A DNA stretch of 12,567 nt from Spirochaetales bacterium. GTDB taxonomy: Bacteria; Spirochaetota; Spirochaetia; Sphaerochaetales; Sphaerochaetaceae. The stretch's first letter is position 1; every line of letters starts with the position of its first letter. A program made the translations under genes and the position numbers. The DNA lies in assembly GCA_012800465.1 (NCBI GenBank), contig JAAZJI010000117.1:1-12567 (forward strand), read 5' to 3'. Below, in pieces: positions 1 to 7,358 of this stretch. The notes under the pieces are model-generated. The model had not been told where the DNA came from. It was given only the letters and a program-made list of their open reading frames with translations, and did not search any database.

Positions 1-1
1 A

Positions 2-520
2 CTCGCCGGCGGCGTCGCCGTACTGAACGTCGGAGCTGCGACGGAAGTCGAGCTGAAAGAGAAGAAGCACCGCGTCGAGGACGCCCTCTCGGCGACCCGG
101 GCCGCCATCGAAGAGGGGGTCATCCCCGGCGGCGGGGCCGCGCTGATCCAGGCGGCGAAGGTTCTCGAGAAAGTCGATCTCTCCAAGCTGCCGGAGGACG
201 AGCGGGCCGGATACAGCATCGTCCGCCGCGCCCTCGAGGAGCCGGTCCGCCAGATCGCCGAAAACGCCGGTCTCGACGGATCGCTGATCGCCGACAAGTG
301 CAAGAACGAGAAGCCGGGCCGCGGATTCGATGCGGAGAACTTCGTGTGGGTCGACATGTTCGAGAAGGGGATCATCGATCCGGTGAAGGTCACCCGCTCC
401 GCGCTGCAGAACGCCGCTTCGATCGCAGCCCTGATCCTGACCACGGAAGCCGCCGTGACGGACATTCCCGAGCCCCCGGCTCCGATGCCCCAAGGCGGTG
501 GAATGGACGGGATGATGTAA
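2..520 (+). CDS. groEL: Chaperonin GroEL (Hsp60), C-terminal part
   Basis: The last 172 residues of GroEL, the ATP-driven 14-mer ring chaperonin that folds cytosolic proteins with GroES. The 5' end lies outside the window. The visible part reads [20 protein letters not shown] (apical and intermediate domain junction), then [23 protein letters not shown], where the glycine run returns to the equatorial ATPase domain. It continues with the family-typical [20 protein letters not shown] segment and ends in [12 protein letters not shown], the flexible Gly/Met-rich tail that hangs inside the cavity. The reading frame is intact to the TAA at 518-520. A strong terminator follows at once, so groEL ends its transcription unit here. 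Identification is by recognition of these motifs; nothing looks degraded or unusual. Confidence 0.97.
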   Translation, partial: LAGGVAVLNVGAATEVELKEKKHRVEDALSATRAAIEEGVIPGGGAALIQAAKVLEKVDLSKLPEDERAGYSIVRRALEEPVRQIAENAGLDGSLIADKCKNEKPGRGFDAENFVWVDMFEKGIIDPVKVTRSALQNAASIAALILTTEAAVTDIPEPPAPMPQGGGMDGMM

Positions 521-539
521 GTCTTCATCACTTGAGAAT

Positions 540-580
540 ATCTGCTCCGAGTCGTTCGGCTCCGAGCAGATTTTTTTCTT
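540..580 (+). terminator. Rho-independent terminator of groEL
   Basis: An 8-bp outer stem (540-547 with 564-571), one C/C mismatch and a 5-bp inner stem (549-553 with 558-562, one G-T wobble) close a GTTC loop. Seven T at 571-577 and further T after a single C follow. It lies 20 nt after the groEL stop codon and separates groEL from the ABC importer operon. Confidence 0.93.
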
Positions 581-602
581 CGGTTCCCGGCAGGAGATCT
601 CC

Positions 603-632
603 TTGACAACGCGCAAGGCCTTTTCCTAGAGT
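603..632 (+). promoter_or_regulatory. Sigma-70-type promoter of the ABC importer operon
   Basis: A perfect -35 hexamer TTGACA (603-608) is followed after 18 nt by TAGAGT (627-632), a 4/6 match to the -10 consensus. A start site near 639-640 gives a leader of about 60 nt before the binding-protein ATG. That leader holds a small 5-bp hairpin (645-649 with 656-660), too weak for a regulatory call. No operator or known metabolite-binding motif was recognised in this 178-nt gap. Confidence 0.7.
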
Positions 633-698
633 GGTATTGGACATCGCTTGGTAGAAAGCGGTGGATTACGACGTTTTTATTCGGAAGGAGGAGTTTCG

Positions 699-1736
699 AT
701 GAAAAAATTGTTGCTTACGATGTTTCTGGCGCTCATGAGCTTCACGCTCGTCTTCGCCGCCGGAACGAAAGAAGACGCGGTCGAGGCCGCCGGCGGATCG
801 GTCAACGCCTACACCACCTTGGAGGAGCCGTTGGCGGCCGCCCTGTTCGAGCTGTTCGAGAAAGAGACGGGGATCCACGTGAACTTCGTGCGCCTTTCCG
901 GTGGAGAGACGGTCGCCCGTCTGGAAGCCGAAAGCGCGAATCCCCAGGTCTCGATCTGGGTCGGAGGAGTCGGTCTGGACCACATCACCGCCAAGACGAA
1001 AGGGTTGACGACCCCGTATTTCTCCCGCTATGCGGAGAACACTCCCCAGCAGTATCGCGACCCGGAAGGATATTGGATCGGGCTCTACGTCGGGCCGCTG
1101 ACCTTCGTGACCAACCTGGACCGCGCCAAGGCGCTGGGCATCACTCCGCCGACGAGCTGGGCCGACCTGCTGAAGCCGGAATACAAGGGTCTGGTCCGGG
1201 TGGCCAACCCGAACTCCTCGGGAACCGCCTACAACGTGCTGACCACGGTCCGCTACATCCATGACGGCGACGAGGATGCGATGATGCGGTACATGGCCGC
1301 CCTCGACAAGAACATCGACCAGTACACCTTGAGCGGATCCGCCCCCGGCAAAAGCGTCGCGATCGGCGAGATCCCGATCGCCATCGGCTACGCCCACGAC
1401 CAGGTCAAGCTGAAGGTCGGCGGGGCGAACATCGCGATCAACGCACCCAGCGAGGGGACCGGATACGAGCTCGCGTCGATGTCGATGGTGAAGGGTGGAA
1501 AGGAGGCGGTCAACGCGAAGAAGCTCTATGACTGGATCCTCTCGTCCCCCGCCGCTCAGCAGAAGTTCACCGAATGGTACGTCGTTCTCATCGCCAAGGG
1601 CGCCCCGAAGCACCCCGACGCGCTTTCGATCGACCAGATCAAGACGGTGAACCAGGACTTCGTCTGGGATGGGGATGTCGTGAACAAGACCCGGATCCTG
1701 GATCGCTGGACCAAGGAGATCGGCAACAAACGCTGA
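699..1736 (+). CDS. ABC importer periplasmic substrate-binding protein, AfuA/FbpA-like (COG1840)
   Basis: A 345-residue extracytoplasmic binding protein that would deliver ligand to the permease encoded next. The ATG at 699 is chosen because AAGGAGGAG (685-693) sits just ahead of it and the product then opens with a classical signal peptide: MKK, a hydrophobic run to about residue 20, and a likely cut near FA-AGTKE. There is no lipobox cysteine. The body shows the iron/phosphonate-type fold: GSVNAYTTLEEPLAAALFEL at the N-lobe, a PTSWADLLKPEYKG segment, IPIAIGYAHDQVKLK near the hinge, and the C-terminal YDWILSSPAAQQKF common to COG1840. The adjacent tyrosine pair that binds Fe(III) in FbpA is not seen at the expected place (IGYAHD instead). 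Ferric iron is therefore not assured; phosphonates, sugar phosphates or another anion are possible. The gene is first in the operon, 16 nt from the permease gene. Confidence 0.87.
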   Translation: MKKLLLTMFLALMSFTLVFAAGTKEDAVEAAGGSVNAYTTLEEPLAAALFELFEKETGIHVNFVRLSGGETVARLEAESANPQVSIWVGGVGLDHITAKTKGLTTPYFSRYAENTPQQYRDPEGYWIGLYVGPLTFVTNLDRAKALGITPPTSWADLLKPEYKGLVRVANPNSSGTAYNVLTTVRYIHDGDEDAMMRYMAALDKNIDQYTLSGSAPGKSVAIGEIPIAIGYAHDQVKLKVGGANIAINAPSEGTGYELASMSMVKGGKEAVNAKKLYDWILSSPAAQQKFTEWYVVLIAKGAPKHPDALSIDQIKTVNQDFVWDGDVVNKTRILDRWTKEIGNKR

Positions 1737-1752
1737 TGATAGGGTCTGATCA

Positions 1753-3969
1753 GTGAACAGGAAACGCTTTGTACGGTTTCTCATCGCGGCGATGGTTTTC
1801 ATCGCCGCTGATCTTTGGATCTATTCCTCGCTGATGGGCTCCTTCACCGCGTTCGTGGAGGAGAAGAACCACGACGAGGTAACCCTGTTCGTCCAGACCG
1901 CCCCCGAAGAGAAGGGCGAGTACGCCCAGTGGCTCAAGGGGATCGAAGGGATCATCCCCGGCAGCGCCGCGGTCTATCTCGACTACCGGGACCATGAGTT
2001 CGTCCCGACGGTCGGGATGACCGCCGCCACCGACGCCCTCTGGCGGGAGGCCGGCGGGAGCGCCGCGTTCAGGCAGGCGCTGGAATCCTCCTACTATCTC
2101 GAGACGACGAAGCTGCGCGACCGGTACCAGGTCCGCTACGACCTTGCGGGAGGCGCGCGGACGAAGGTCGACATCTACTTCGTTCCCGTCATCGCCGACA
2201 ACGGCTATGAAGCCCTGGGGACGGTGATGGTCCTCGTCCCGTCGACCGGCATCCTGGGCTTCGCCCGGCTCTTGCGGATCTTCGCGATCGGGGCGGCGAT
2301 CGTCTTCGTCGCGATTCTCTGGGCGGTGATGCTCACCCGGGACCCGGTGACCAGCTTCATGGTCCTCGGCTTGATGACGATCGTCCTCGTCTTCGTCGCG
2401 TACCCGCTCATCGAGGCGCTTCGCCTCTCCTTCATGAAGGATGGACGATTCAGCCTGGAGACGTGGAAGCTCGGCCTCTCCCCGACCTATATCGTGGCCC
2501 TCTGGGGCTCGCTGAAGCTGGGGGTGGCGACCGCCACCGCTTCGACGATCATCGGCTTCATGATCGCGTTCCTGGTGGAACGGACCGCGTTCAAGCGGAA
2601 GCGGCTCGTCTCCGTCCTGGCGACGATGCCGGTGATCAGTCCCCCGTTCTCCCTCTCCCTTTCGATCATCCTCCTCTTCGGGAACAACGGGCTGATCACC
2701 ACGCAGCTTCTGAAGATGAAGGCGTTCTCGATCTACGGGCTCGGCGGCCTGACGGTCGTCCAGACGATCAGCATGTTCCCGATCGCGTTTCTGACGATCA
2801 GCGGGGTGCTGAAACAGATCGACTCGACGGTCGAGGACGCCTCCCTGGACCTCAGCGCCACCCGCTGGCAGACGTTCCGCTCGATCACCCTGCCGCTGGC
2901 GACCCCGGGCATCCTTTCGGCCTGGATGCTGGTCTTCACCAACAGCCTTGCGGACTTCGCCAACCCGCAGCTGCTCGCCGGGTCATTGAGGGTTCTCTCC
3001 ACCGAAGCGTACATGATCGTGACGGGAAGGACGAACGACCTCGGAGGGGGAGCGATGCTTTCCTTCCTCCTGCTGCTGCCGACCCTGACGGCGTTCATGG
3101 TCCAGCGGTTCTGGGTCGCCCGCAAGAGCTTCGTCACCGTCACCGGCAAACCCTCGACGACCTTGGCGGACCTGACGAGCAAGCGGGTGCGGACCTTCCT
3201 TGCCGTCGTCACCTACCTGGTGATCGGGTTCATCATGCTCCTGTACCTGACGATCGTCGTCGGAGCGTTCGTCAAGAACTGGGGGATCGACTACTCCTTC
3301 ACCCTCGCCAACTGGAAGGCGGTCAGCGACAGCTGGAATGCGATCAAGTCCACCGTCCTGCTCGCTCTCATCGCCGCCCCCACGGCGGGGCTGCTCTCGA
3401 TGATCGCGGCGATGCTGATCGTCCGGAAGAACTTCCCCGGCAAGCGCATCCTTGAGGTGCTGATGATGACCCCCTATGCGATTCCGGGAACCCTCGTCGG
3501 CATCAGCTACATCATCGCGTTCAACAAGCCGCCTTTGATGCTGGTCGGGACCGCGGCGATCATCGTCATCAACTATGTGATCCGGGAGCTTCCGGTGGGG
3601 CTGGAGAACGGGATCACCGCCCTCCATCAGATCGACCCTTCGATCGAGGAGGCGGCCCACGACCTCGGCGCGGACGTCCCCACCGTCTTCAGGACGATCG
3701 TCTTGCCTCTGGTCCGCCCGGCGTTCATCTCGAGCATGTCCTACACCTTCGTCCGGGCGATGACCGCCGTCAGCGCGATCATCTTCCTCATCTCGGCGAA
3801 GTGGTATCACCTGACGGTGAAGATTCTCTCCTATTCGGAGAATATCCGATTCGGCTTGGCCAGCGTGCTGTGCACCGTTCTCATCATCATCGTCCTCGGG
3901 GTGTTCGGTCTGATGCAGCTGCTCGTCAAGGATGAAAAACTGACCCGGAAAAGCATAGCGCTGCGATAG
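1753..3969 (+). CDS. FbpB-type double ABC permease with an extra N-terminal extracytoplasmic domain
   Basis: A 738-residue inner-membrane channel subunit. Residues about 200-738 form two fused permease halves, each with an EAA-type cytoplasmic coupling loop that contacts the ATPase: EDASLDLSATRWQTFRSITL near residue 361 and EEAAHDLGADVPTVFRTIVL near residue 632. Family members with two halves are usually about 500-560 residues. The surplus is at the N-terminus: a basic start (MNRKRFVRF), membrane segment about 8-30, a soluble stretch about 31-165 predicted outside the membrane, and a second membrane segment about 172-194 before the canonical first helix (about 200-222). I do not recognise that domain; size and topology recall a sensor-type ectodomain, which is inference. 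Start is GTG at 1753 with a weak AGGG 8 nt upstream. The gene lies between the binding-protein and ATPase genes, consistent with one importer. Confidence 0.88.
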   Translation: MNRKRFVRFLIAAMVFIAADLWIYSSLMGSFTAFVEEKNHDEVTLFVQTAPEEKGEYAQWLKGIEGIIPGSAAVYLDYRDHEFVPTVGMTAATDALWREAGGSAAFRQALESSYYLETTKLRDRYQVRYDLAGGARTKVDIYFVPVIADNGYEALGTVMVLVPSTGILGFARLLRIFAIGAAIVFVAILWAVMLTRDPVTSFMVLGLMTIVLVFVAYPLIEALRLSFMKDGRFSLETWKLGLSPTYIVALWGSLKLGVATATASTIIGFMIAFLVERTAFKRKRLVSVLATMPVISPPFSLSLSIILLFGNNGLITTQLLKMKAFSIYGLGGLTVVQTISMFPIAFLTISGVLKQIDSTVEDASLDLSATRWQTFRSITLPLATPGILSAWMLVFTNSLADFANPQLLAGSLRVLSTEAYMIVTGRTNDLGGGAMLSFLLLLPTLTAFMVQRFWVARKSFVTVTGKPSTTLADLTSKRVRTFLAVVTYLVIGFIMLLYLTIVVGAFVKNWGIDYSFTLANWKAVSDSWNAIKSTVLLALIAAPTAGLLSMIAAMLIVRKNFPGKRILEVLMMTPYAIPGTLVGISYIIAFNKPPLMLVGTAAIIVINYVIRELPVGLENGITALHQIDPSIEEAAHDLGADVPTVFRTIVLPLVRPAFISSMSYTFVRAMTAVSAIIFLISAKWYHLTVKILSYSENIRFGLASVLCTVLIIIVLGVFGLMQLLVKDEKLTRKSIALR

Positions 3970-3977
3970 GATCAAGT

Positions 3978-5078
3978 ATGGAAAAGAAGAGTGTTTCGGT
4001 AACGTTGAACAATGTAACGAAGATTTTCAAGGACCCGAAAGGGAAGGCGGACGTGCTGGCCGTCGACGACGCGAACTTCGTCGTCGAGCCGGGGGAGCTG
4101 GTGACCCTCCTCGGACCCTCGGGGTGCGGAAAGACGACGACCCTGCGGATGATCGGGGGCTTCGAGCTTCCGACCAGCGGCAAGGTGTATATCGGCGGCG
4201 ACGACGTCACGATGCTGCCGCCCAACCGCCGCGATACCGCAACGATGTTCCAGAGTTACGGTCTGTTTCCCCATATGAGCGTCTTCGACAACGTCGCCTA
4301 CGGCCTGAGGCTGCGGAAGATCGAGCCGGAAGCGATCCGGAAGCAGGTGGACGAGTATCTGGAGCTGGTCGGTCTGGCCGGCTACGGCGAGCGGGCTCCG
4401 GGAAGGCTCAGCGGCGGTCAGCAGCAGCGGGTCGCCCTCGCCCGGTCCCTGATCGTGACCCCCTCGGTCCTGCTGCTGGACGAGCCGCTTTCCAACCTGG
4501 ACGCCCTTCTTCGGGAGCAGATGCGGGTGGAGATCAAGCGGATCCAGCGCTCTTTGGGGATCACCGCGGTCTACGTCACCCACGACCGCGTCGAGGCGAT
4601 GAGCCTTTCGGACCGGGTGATCGTGATGAAGGACGGAAAGATCCGGCAGATCGGATCTCCCGACGAGATCTACGAGAAGCCCGATTCCCGATTCGTCGCC
4701 GGCTTCGTCGGCAAGGCGGCGTTCTTCCCCGTTGCGATCGGGGAACGGAACGAGGGAGTGTGGGAGTGCATGCTGGGGGACAGGCCGGTTCACGCCCGAT
4801 CGGCCGCCCCGGACATCGTCAGGAACTCCCGGGGGGTGCTGATGGCCCGGCCGGAGAGCCTTAGGCTGGTGGACAAGGGCGAAGGACACCTCGACGGGCG
4901 GGTGAGGATGAACGTGTACCTCGGCCACAGCCTCGAATCGTATATCCAGACCGCTTTCGGCGAGGTCCTCGTCCAGGTGGACGACCCCAACGCCCGGACG
5001 ATCCGCAAGGAGGGGGAGGAGGTATCCATCGAGTTCCCGCCCGATCGGGTCCGCCTCCTCGGCGAACGCGAAGAGTAG
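3978..5078 (+). CDS. ABC importer ATP-binding protein, FbpC/PotA-like
   Basis: A 366-residue cytoplasmic ATPase energising the importer. In order: Walker A GPSGCGKT (46-53), Q-loop Q92 in FQSYGLFPH, signature LSGGQ (144-148), Walker B VLLLDE (164-169), D-loop SNLDA (172-176) and switch histidine H202. The usual THDQxEA after the switch reads THDRVEA, so Arg204 replaces Gln, a minor variation. Residues about 245-366 form the C-terminal TOBE-like regulatory region of the iron/spermidine/sulfate class, with MARPESLRLV where the family reads RPE. All catalytic residues are present. The ATG at 3978 is 8 nt after the permease stop, with AGGA (3968-3971) as ribosome site. It is the last gene of the operon. 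The domain set defines the class but not the substrate. Confidence 0.93.
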   Translation: MEKKSVSVTLNNVTKIFKDPKGKADVLAVDDANFVVEPGELVTLLGPSGCGKTTTLRMIGGFELPTSGKVYIGGDDVTMLPPNRRDTATMFQSYGLFPHMSVFDNVAYGLRLRKIEPEAIRKQVDEYLELVGLAGYGERAPGRLSGGQQQRVALARSLIVTPSVLLLDEPLSNLDALLREQMRVEIKRIQRSLGITAVYVTHDRVEAMSLSDRVIVMKDGKIRQIGSPDEIYEKPDSRFVAGFVGKAAFFPVAIGERNEGVWECMLGDRPVHARSAAPDIVRNSRGVLMARPESLRLVDKGEGHLDGRVRMNVYLGHSLESYIQTAFGEVLVQVDDPNARTIRKEGEEVSIEFPPDRVRLLGEREE

Positions 5079-5084
5079 GAAAAC

Positions 5085-5114
5085 TTGACTATCGCCAAGC
5101 GAACATGCTACGTT
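5085..5114 (+). promoter_or_regulatory. Sigma-70-type promoter of yajC-secD-secF
   Basis: TTGACT (5085-5090), an 18-nt spacer and TACGTT (5109-5114), preceded by TGC as an extended -10. It begins 6 nt after the ATPase stop codon. The spacer length matches the promoter at 603-632. The start site would fall near 5121, just ahead of the leader hairpin. Confidence 0.62.
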
Positions 5115-5128
5115 AAGCGGTACGTGAA

Positions 5129-5155
5129 AAATTGGGTGCCCACGGCACCCGATTT
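5129..5155 (+). other. 12-bp leader hairpin before yajC
   Basis: A perfect inverted repeat with one G-T wobble (5129-5140 pairing 5144-5155) and a CAC loop, with a GGGTGCC/GGCACCC core. The A/T-rich outer arms and following TTTCATT make it a possible weak terminator for the ABC operon. It lies downstream of the predicted yajC start site, so it would also form the 5' end of the sec mRNA. No proper U-tract follows, so its role is undecided. Confidence 0.55.
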
Positions 5156-5177
5156 CATTGCAAAGTGAGGAATACCC

Positions 5178-5612
5178 ATGCTTTCATTGTTAACTGCCAT
5201 GCCCGCTCCCGAGGCCTCCGCCGCCGGTGGTGGCTCGATGATGACCACGTTCATCACGTTCGGACTCATCATCGCGATCTTCTACTTCCTGATCATCCGC
5301 CCGCAGAAGAAGCGGGAGAAGGAGACGAAGGAGATGCTCGCCTCGATCAAGAAGGGGGACAAGGTCGTCTCGATCGGTGGAATCCACGGAACGGTGATGA
5401 TCGTCAAGGAGACCACGGTGGTGATCAAAGTGGATGACAACACCCGGATCGAGTTCTCCCGCAACGCGATCAGCTCGATCGTCGACCGGAAGAGCGATGC
5501 ACCGCCGACTGCTCGAAAAAAGGCGAAGAAAACGGAAGAAGCTGCCGTTGTCGAAGCAAAAGAAGTCGATGCGGTAGAAGCTGAAGACGTTGAAGAGAAA
5601 CCGGAAAAGTAA
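5178..5612 (+). CDS. yajC: Preprotein translocase subunit YajC
   Basis: A 144-residue single-pass membrane protein, partner of SecDF in the holo-translocon. The membrane helix (about residues 20-40) runs directly into the hallmark FLIIRPQKKREKE, followed by the cytoplasmic domain with IKKGDKVVSIGGIHGTV and the short beta-rich segment typical of YajC. The tail from about 108 on is longer than in E. coli YajC (110 residues) and is low-complexity, rich in Lys then Glu/Ala/Val; it is probably disordered. The ATG at 5178 has GTGAGG (5165-5170) 7 nt ahead. It heads a three-gene unit, with secD 18 nt downstream. Family and context agree strongly. Confidence 0.95.
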   Translation: MLSLLTAMPAPEASAAGGGSMMTTFITFGLIIAIFYFLIIRPQKKREKETKEMLASIKKGDKVVSIGGIHGTVMIVKETTVVIKVDDNTRIEFSRNAISSIVDRKSDAPPTARKKAKKTEEAAVVEAKEVDAVEAEDVEEKPEK

Positions 5613-5630
5613 CCGCCCCTGGAGATAATC

Positions 5631-7358
5631 ATGAAAAAACGGAATCGTTTGGCGATCGTCCTCGTGGTCGTCGCCCTGTCGGCATACTTTCTGTTTCCGA
5701 CGATCAAGTGGTATGGCTTCGTTCCGCAGGAAGCCAAGGAGCTTGCGACCGGCTCGAACGTGCAGATCAAGGAGTACGCCCGCGGCCAGGCGACCCGGGA
5801 GCTCCGCGCGCTGAAGGATCTCGTCGCGAAGGACGCCCAGGCGCCTCTGCCAAGCGAATACTCCTTCTTAAAGAGCGTGGCGAAGGAGAACTACAAGGCG
5901 ATGCGCCAGCCCGTCCCGAAGAATTGGACGGTCAGGGCGCTGTTGGCCGGCTTCTACAACGAGCAGAACATGTTCGATGCGATCGAAGCCTACCACCGGA
6001 GTCGGCTCCTCGAGCTGAAGGCCCTCGGCAACAAGGCCCTCCAGCTCGGCCTGGATCTGCGGGGCGGAATGAGCATCCTTCTTGAGGCGGACGTCGATTC
6101 CTACGTCGCGAAGAAGGGGGCTCCCGCCTCCGCGGGCGAGATCGCCCAGGCGGTCCGCCAGGACATCGAGATTCTGGAGAAGCGGATCGACCAGTTCGGG
6201 GTGAGCGAGCCGATGATCCGGCTTCAGGGCTCCGATCAGATCCTGATCGAGATCCCCGGCGCCGCCGACCCGGAGCGGGTGAACTCCTTCCTCCGCGGAA
6301 AGGGATCGCTCCTCTTCAAGATGGTCGACAGCGAGCTCTCCGCCCAGCTGGAGCAGTACTATCTCGCCAACCCGACTGAAGTGTATACGGAAACCGGTGC
6401 GTTGAAGCAGCCGGAGTTCCTGCCCGCCGGGAAGATGGCCGCCGGATACTACGTCAGCGACGAGTACGGGATCGACGAGCTTTCCCGCTTCGTCGTCATC
6501 GAGGAGGAGGTCGGACTTGACGGGATCCATCTGGAAAGCGCGACGACCGCCACCGACCCGATCACCGGGAGGCCGGTGGTGAACTTCAAGCTGGACAACC
6601 TCGGCGGAGACATCTTCTACAAGCTCACCTCCACCAACGTCGGCAAGACTCTTGCCGTCGTCATGGATGGAAAGGTCAAGGCGATGGCGACGATCAACGA
6701 GGGGATCCGCTCCAGCGTCCAGATCTCCGGCTTCACCGCCGAGGAGGCGGCCGACCTGGCGATCGTCCTCAGGACCGCCGCCCTTCCGATCGAGCTGACC
6801 GTCTCCAGCCAGCAGGCGGTCGGGGCGACCCTCGGTGAAGACGCGATCGCCGTCGGTCTGAAAGCGATCGCCCTCGGCTTCCTTCTGGTGGTCGTCCTGA
6901 TGTTGGCCTACTATCGCCTCAGCGGTCTGGTGGCGAATCTGGCGCTGCTTCTGAACATGTTCATCATGGTCAGCGTTCTTTCAGCGTTCAATTTCACCGT
7001 CACGCTGACCTCCATCGCCGGCCTGATCCTCACCCTCGGAATGGCGGTCGACACCAATGTCATCATCTTCGAGCGGATCAAGGAGGAGCTCCGCATGGGC
7101 AAGAGCGACGGCGCCGCGATCGCCGCCGGTTATAACAAGGCGTTCTGGACCGTCATGGACGCGAACATCACGACGATCATCGCCGCGCTGGTGCTCTCGC
7201 AACTCGGCTCTTCCGCCGTCAAGGGATTCGCCAACACCTTGGCGATCGGTATCGTCAGCTCGGTATTCACCGCGCTCTTCGTCTCCCACCTGATCTTCGA
7301 CGCGGCGGTGGGCGACCGCGAGGGTAAGAAACTCTCCATCAGCTGGAGGAAGAAATAA
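5631..7358 (+). CDS. secD: Protein translocase subunit SecD
   Basis: A 575-residue RND-family membrane protein that, with SecF, uses the proton gradient to pull preproteins through SecYEG on the outer side of the membrane. A first helix at about 8-28 is followed by an approximately 100-residue charged, helical-looking stretch (about 35-138) before the diagnostic LGLDLRGG (139-146); many SecD proteins reach this motif much earlier. The large periplasmic domain follows, with IEILEKRIDQFGVSEPMIRL. Five further helices come next, including GLILTLGMAVDTN with proton-path Asp474 and IIFERIKEEL. The reading frame is complete. ATG at 5631 follows GGAG (5621-5624) by 6 nt. The stop codon overlaps the secF start (TAATG), so the two are translationally coupled. 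Confidence 0.97.
   Translation: MKKRNRLAIVLVVVALSAYFLFPTIKWYGFVPQEAKELATGSNVQIKEYARGQATRELRALKDLVAKDAQAPLPSEYSFLKSVAKENYKAMRQPVPKNWTVRALLAGFYNEQNMFDAIEAYHRSRLLELKALGNKALQLGLDLRGGMSILLEADVDSYVAKKGAPASAGEIAQAVRQDIEILEKRIDQFGVSEPMIRLQGSDQILIEIPGAADPERVNSFLRGKGSLLFKMVDSELSAQLEQYYLANPTEVYTETGALKQPEFLPAGKMAAGYYVSDEYGIDELSRFVVIEEEVGLDGIHLESATTATDPITGRPVVNFKLDNLGGDIFYKLTSTNVGKTLAVVMDGKVKAMATINEGIRSSVQISGFTAEEAADLAIVLRTAALPIELTVSSQQAVGATLGEDAIAVGLKAIALGFLLVVVLMLAYYRLSGLVANLALLLNMFIMVSVLSAFNFTVTLTSIAGLILTLGMAVDTNVIIFERIKEELRMGKSDGAAIAAGYNKAFWTVMDANITTIIAALVLSQLGSSAVKGFANTLAIGIVSSVFTALFVSHLIFDAAVGDREGKKLSISWRKK

Noticed and set aside
298..606. A 102-codon plus-strand frame overlapping the groEL end and its terminator
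   Set aside because: It runs out of frame through groEL and then through the terminator hairpin; Arg/Pro/Ser-rich with no motif.
645..660. Small hairpin (CGCTT/AAGCG) in the leader of the ABC operon
   Set aside because: Only 5 bp with a 6-nt loop, and not positioned to hide the ribosome site; expected by chance.
666..1802. A 378-codon minus-strand open frame across the binding-protein gene
   Set aside because: Shadow of GC-rich codon usage; no ribosome site or recognisable motif, and the sense frame has a signal peptide and a family match.
4607..4712. Arg in place of Gln after the ATPase switch histidine as a sign of inactivation
   Set aside because: All catalytic motifs (Walker A/B, signature, Q-loop, H-loop) are intact, and this flanking position tolerates variation.
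5094..5101. CCAAGCGA here and its reverse complement TCGCTTGG at 644-651, both near promoters
   Set aside because: The two copies differ in orientation and in position relative to the -10, and 8-bp matches arise readily; not enough for an operator claim.
5184..5192. TTGTTAAC resembling half of a Rex operator near the yajC start
   Set aside because: The second inverted half at the required 4-nt spacing is missing, and the site is inside coding sequence.
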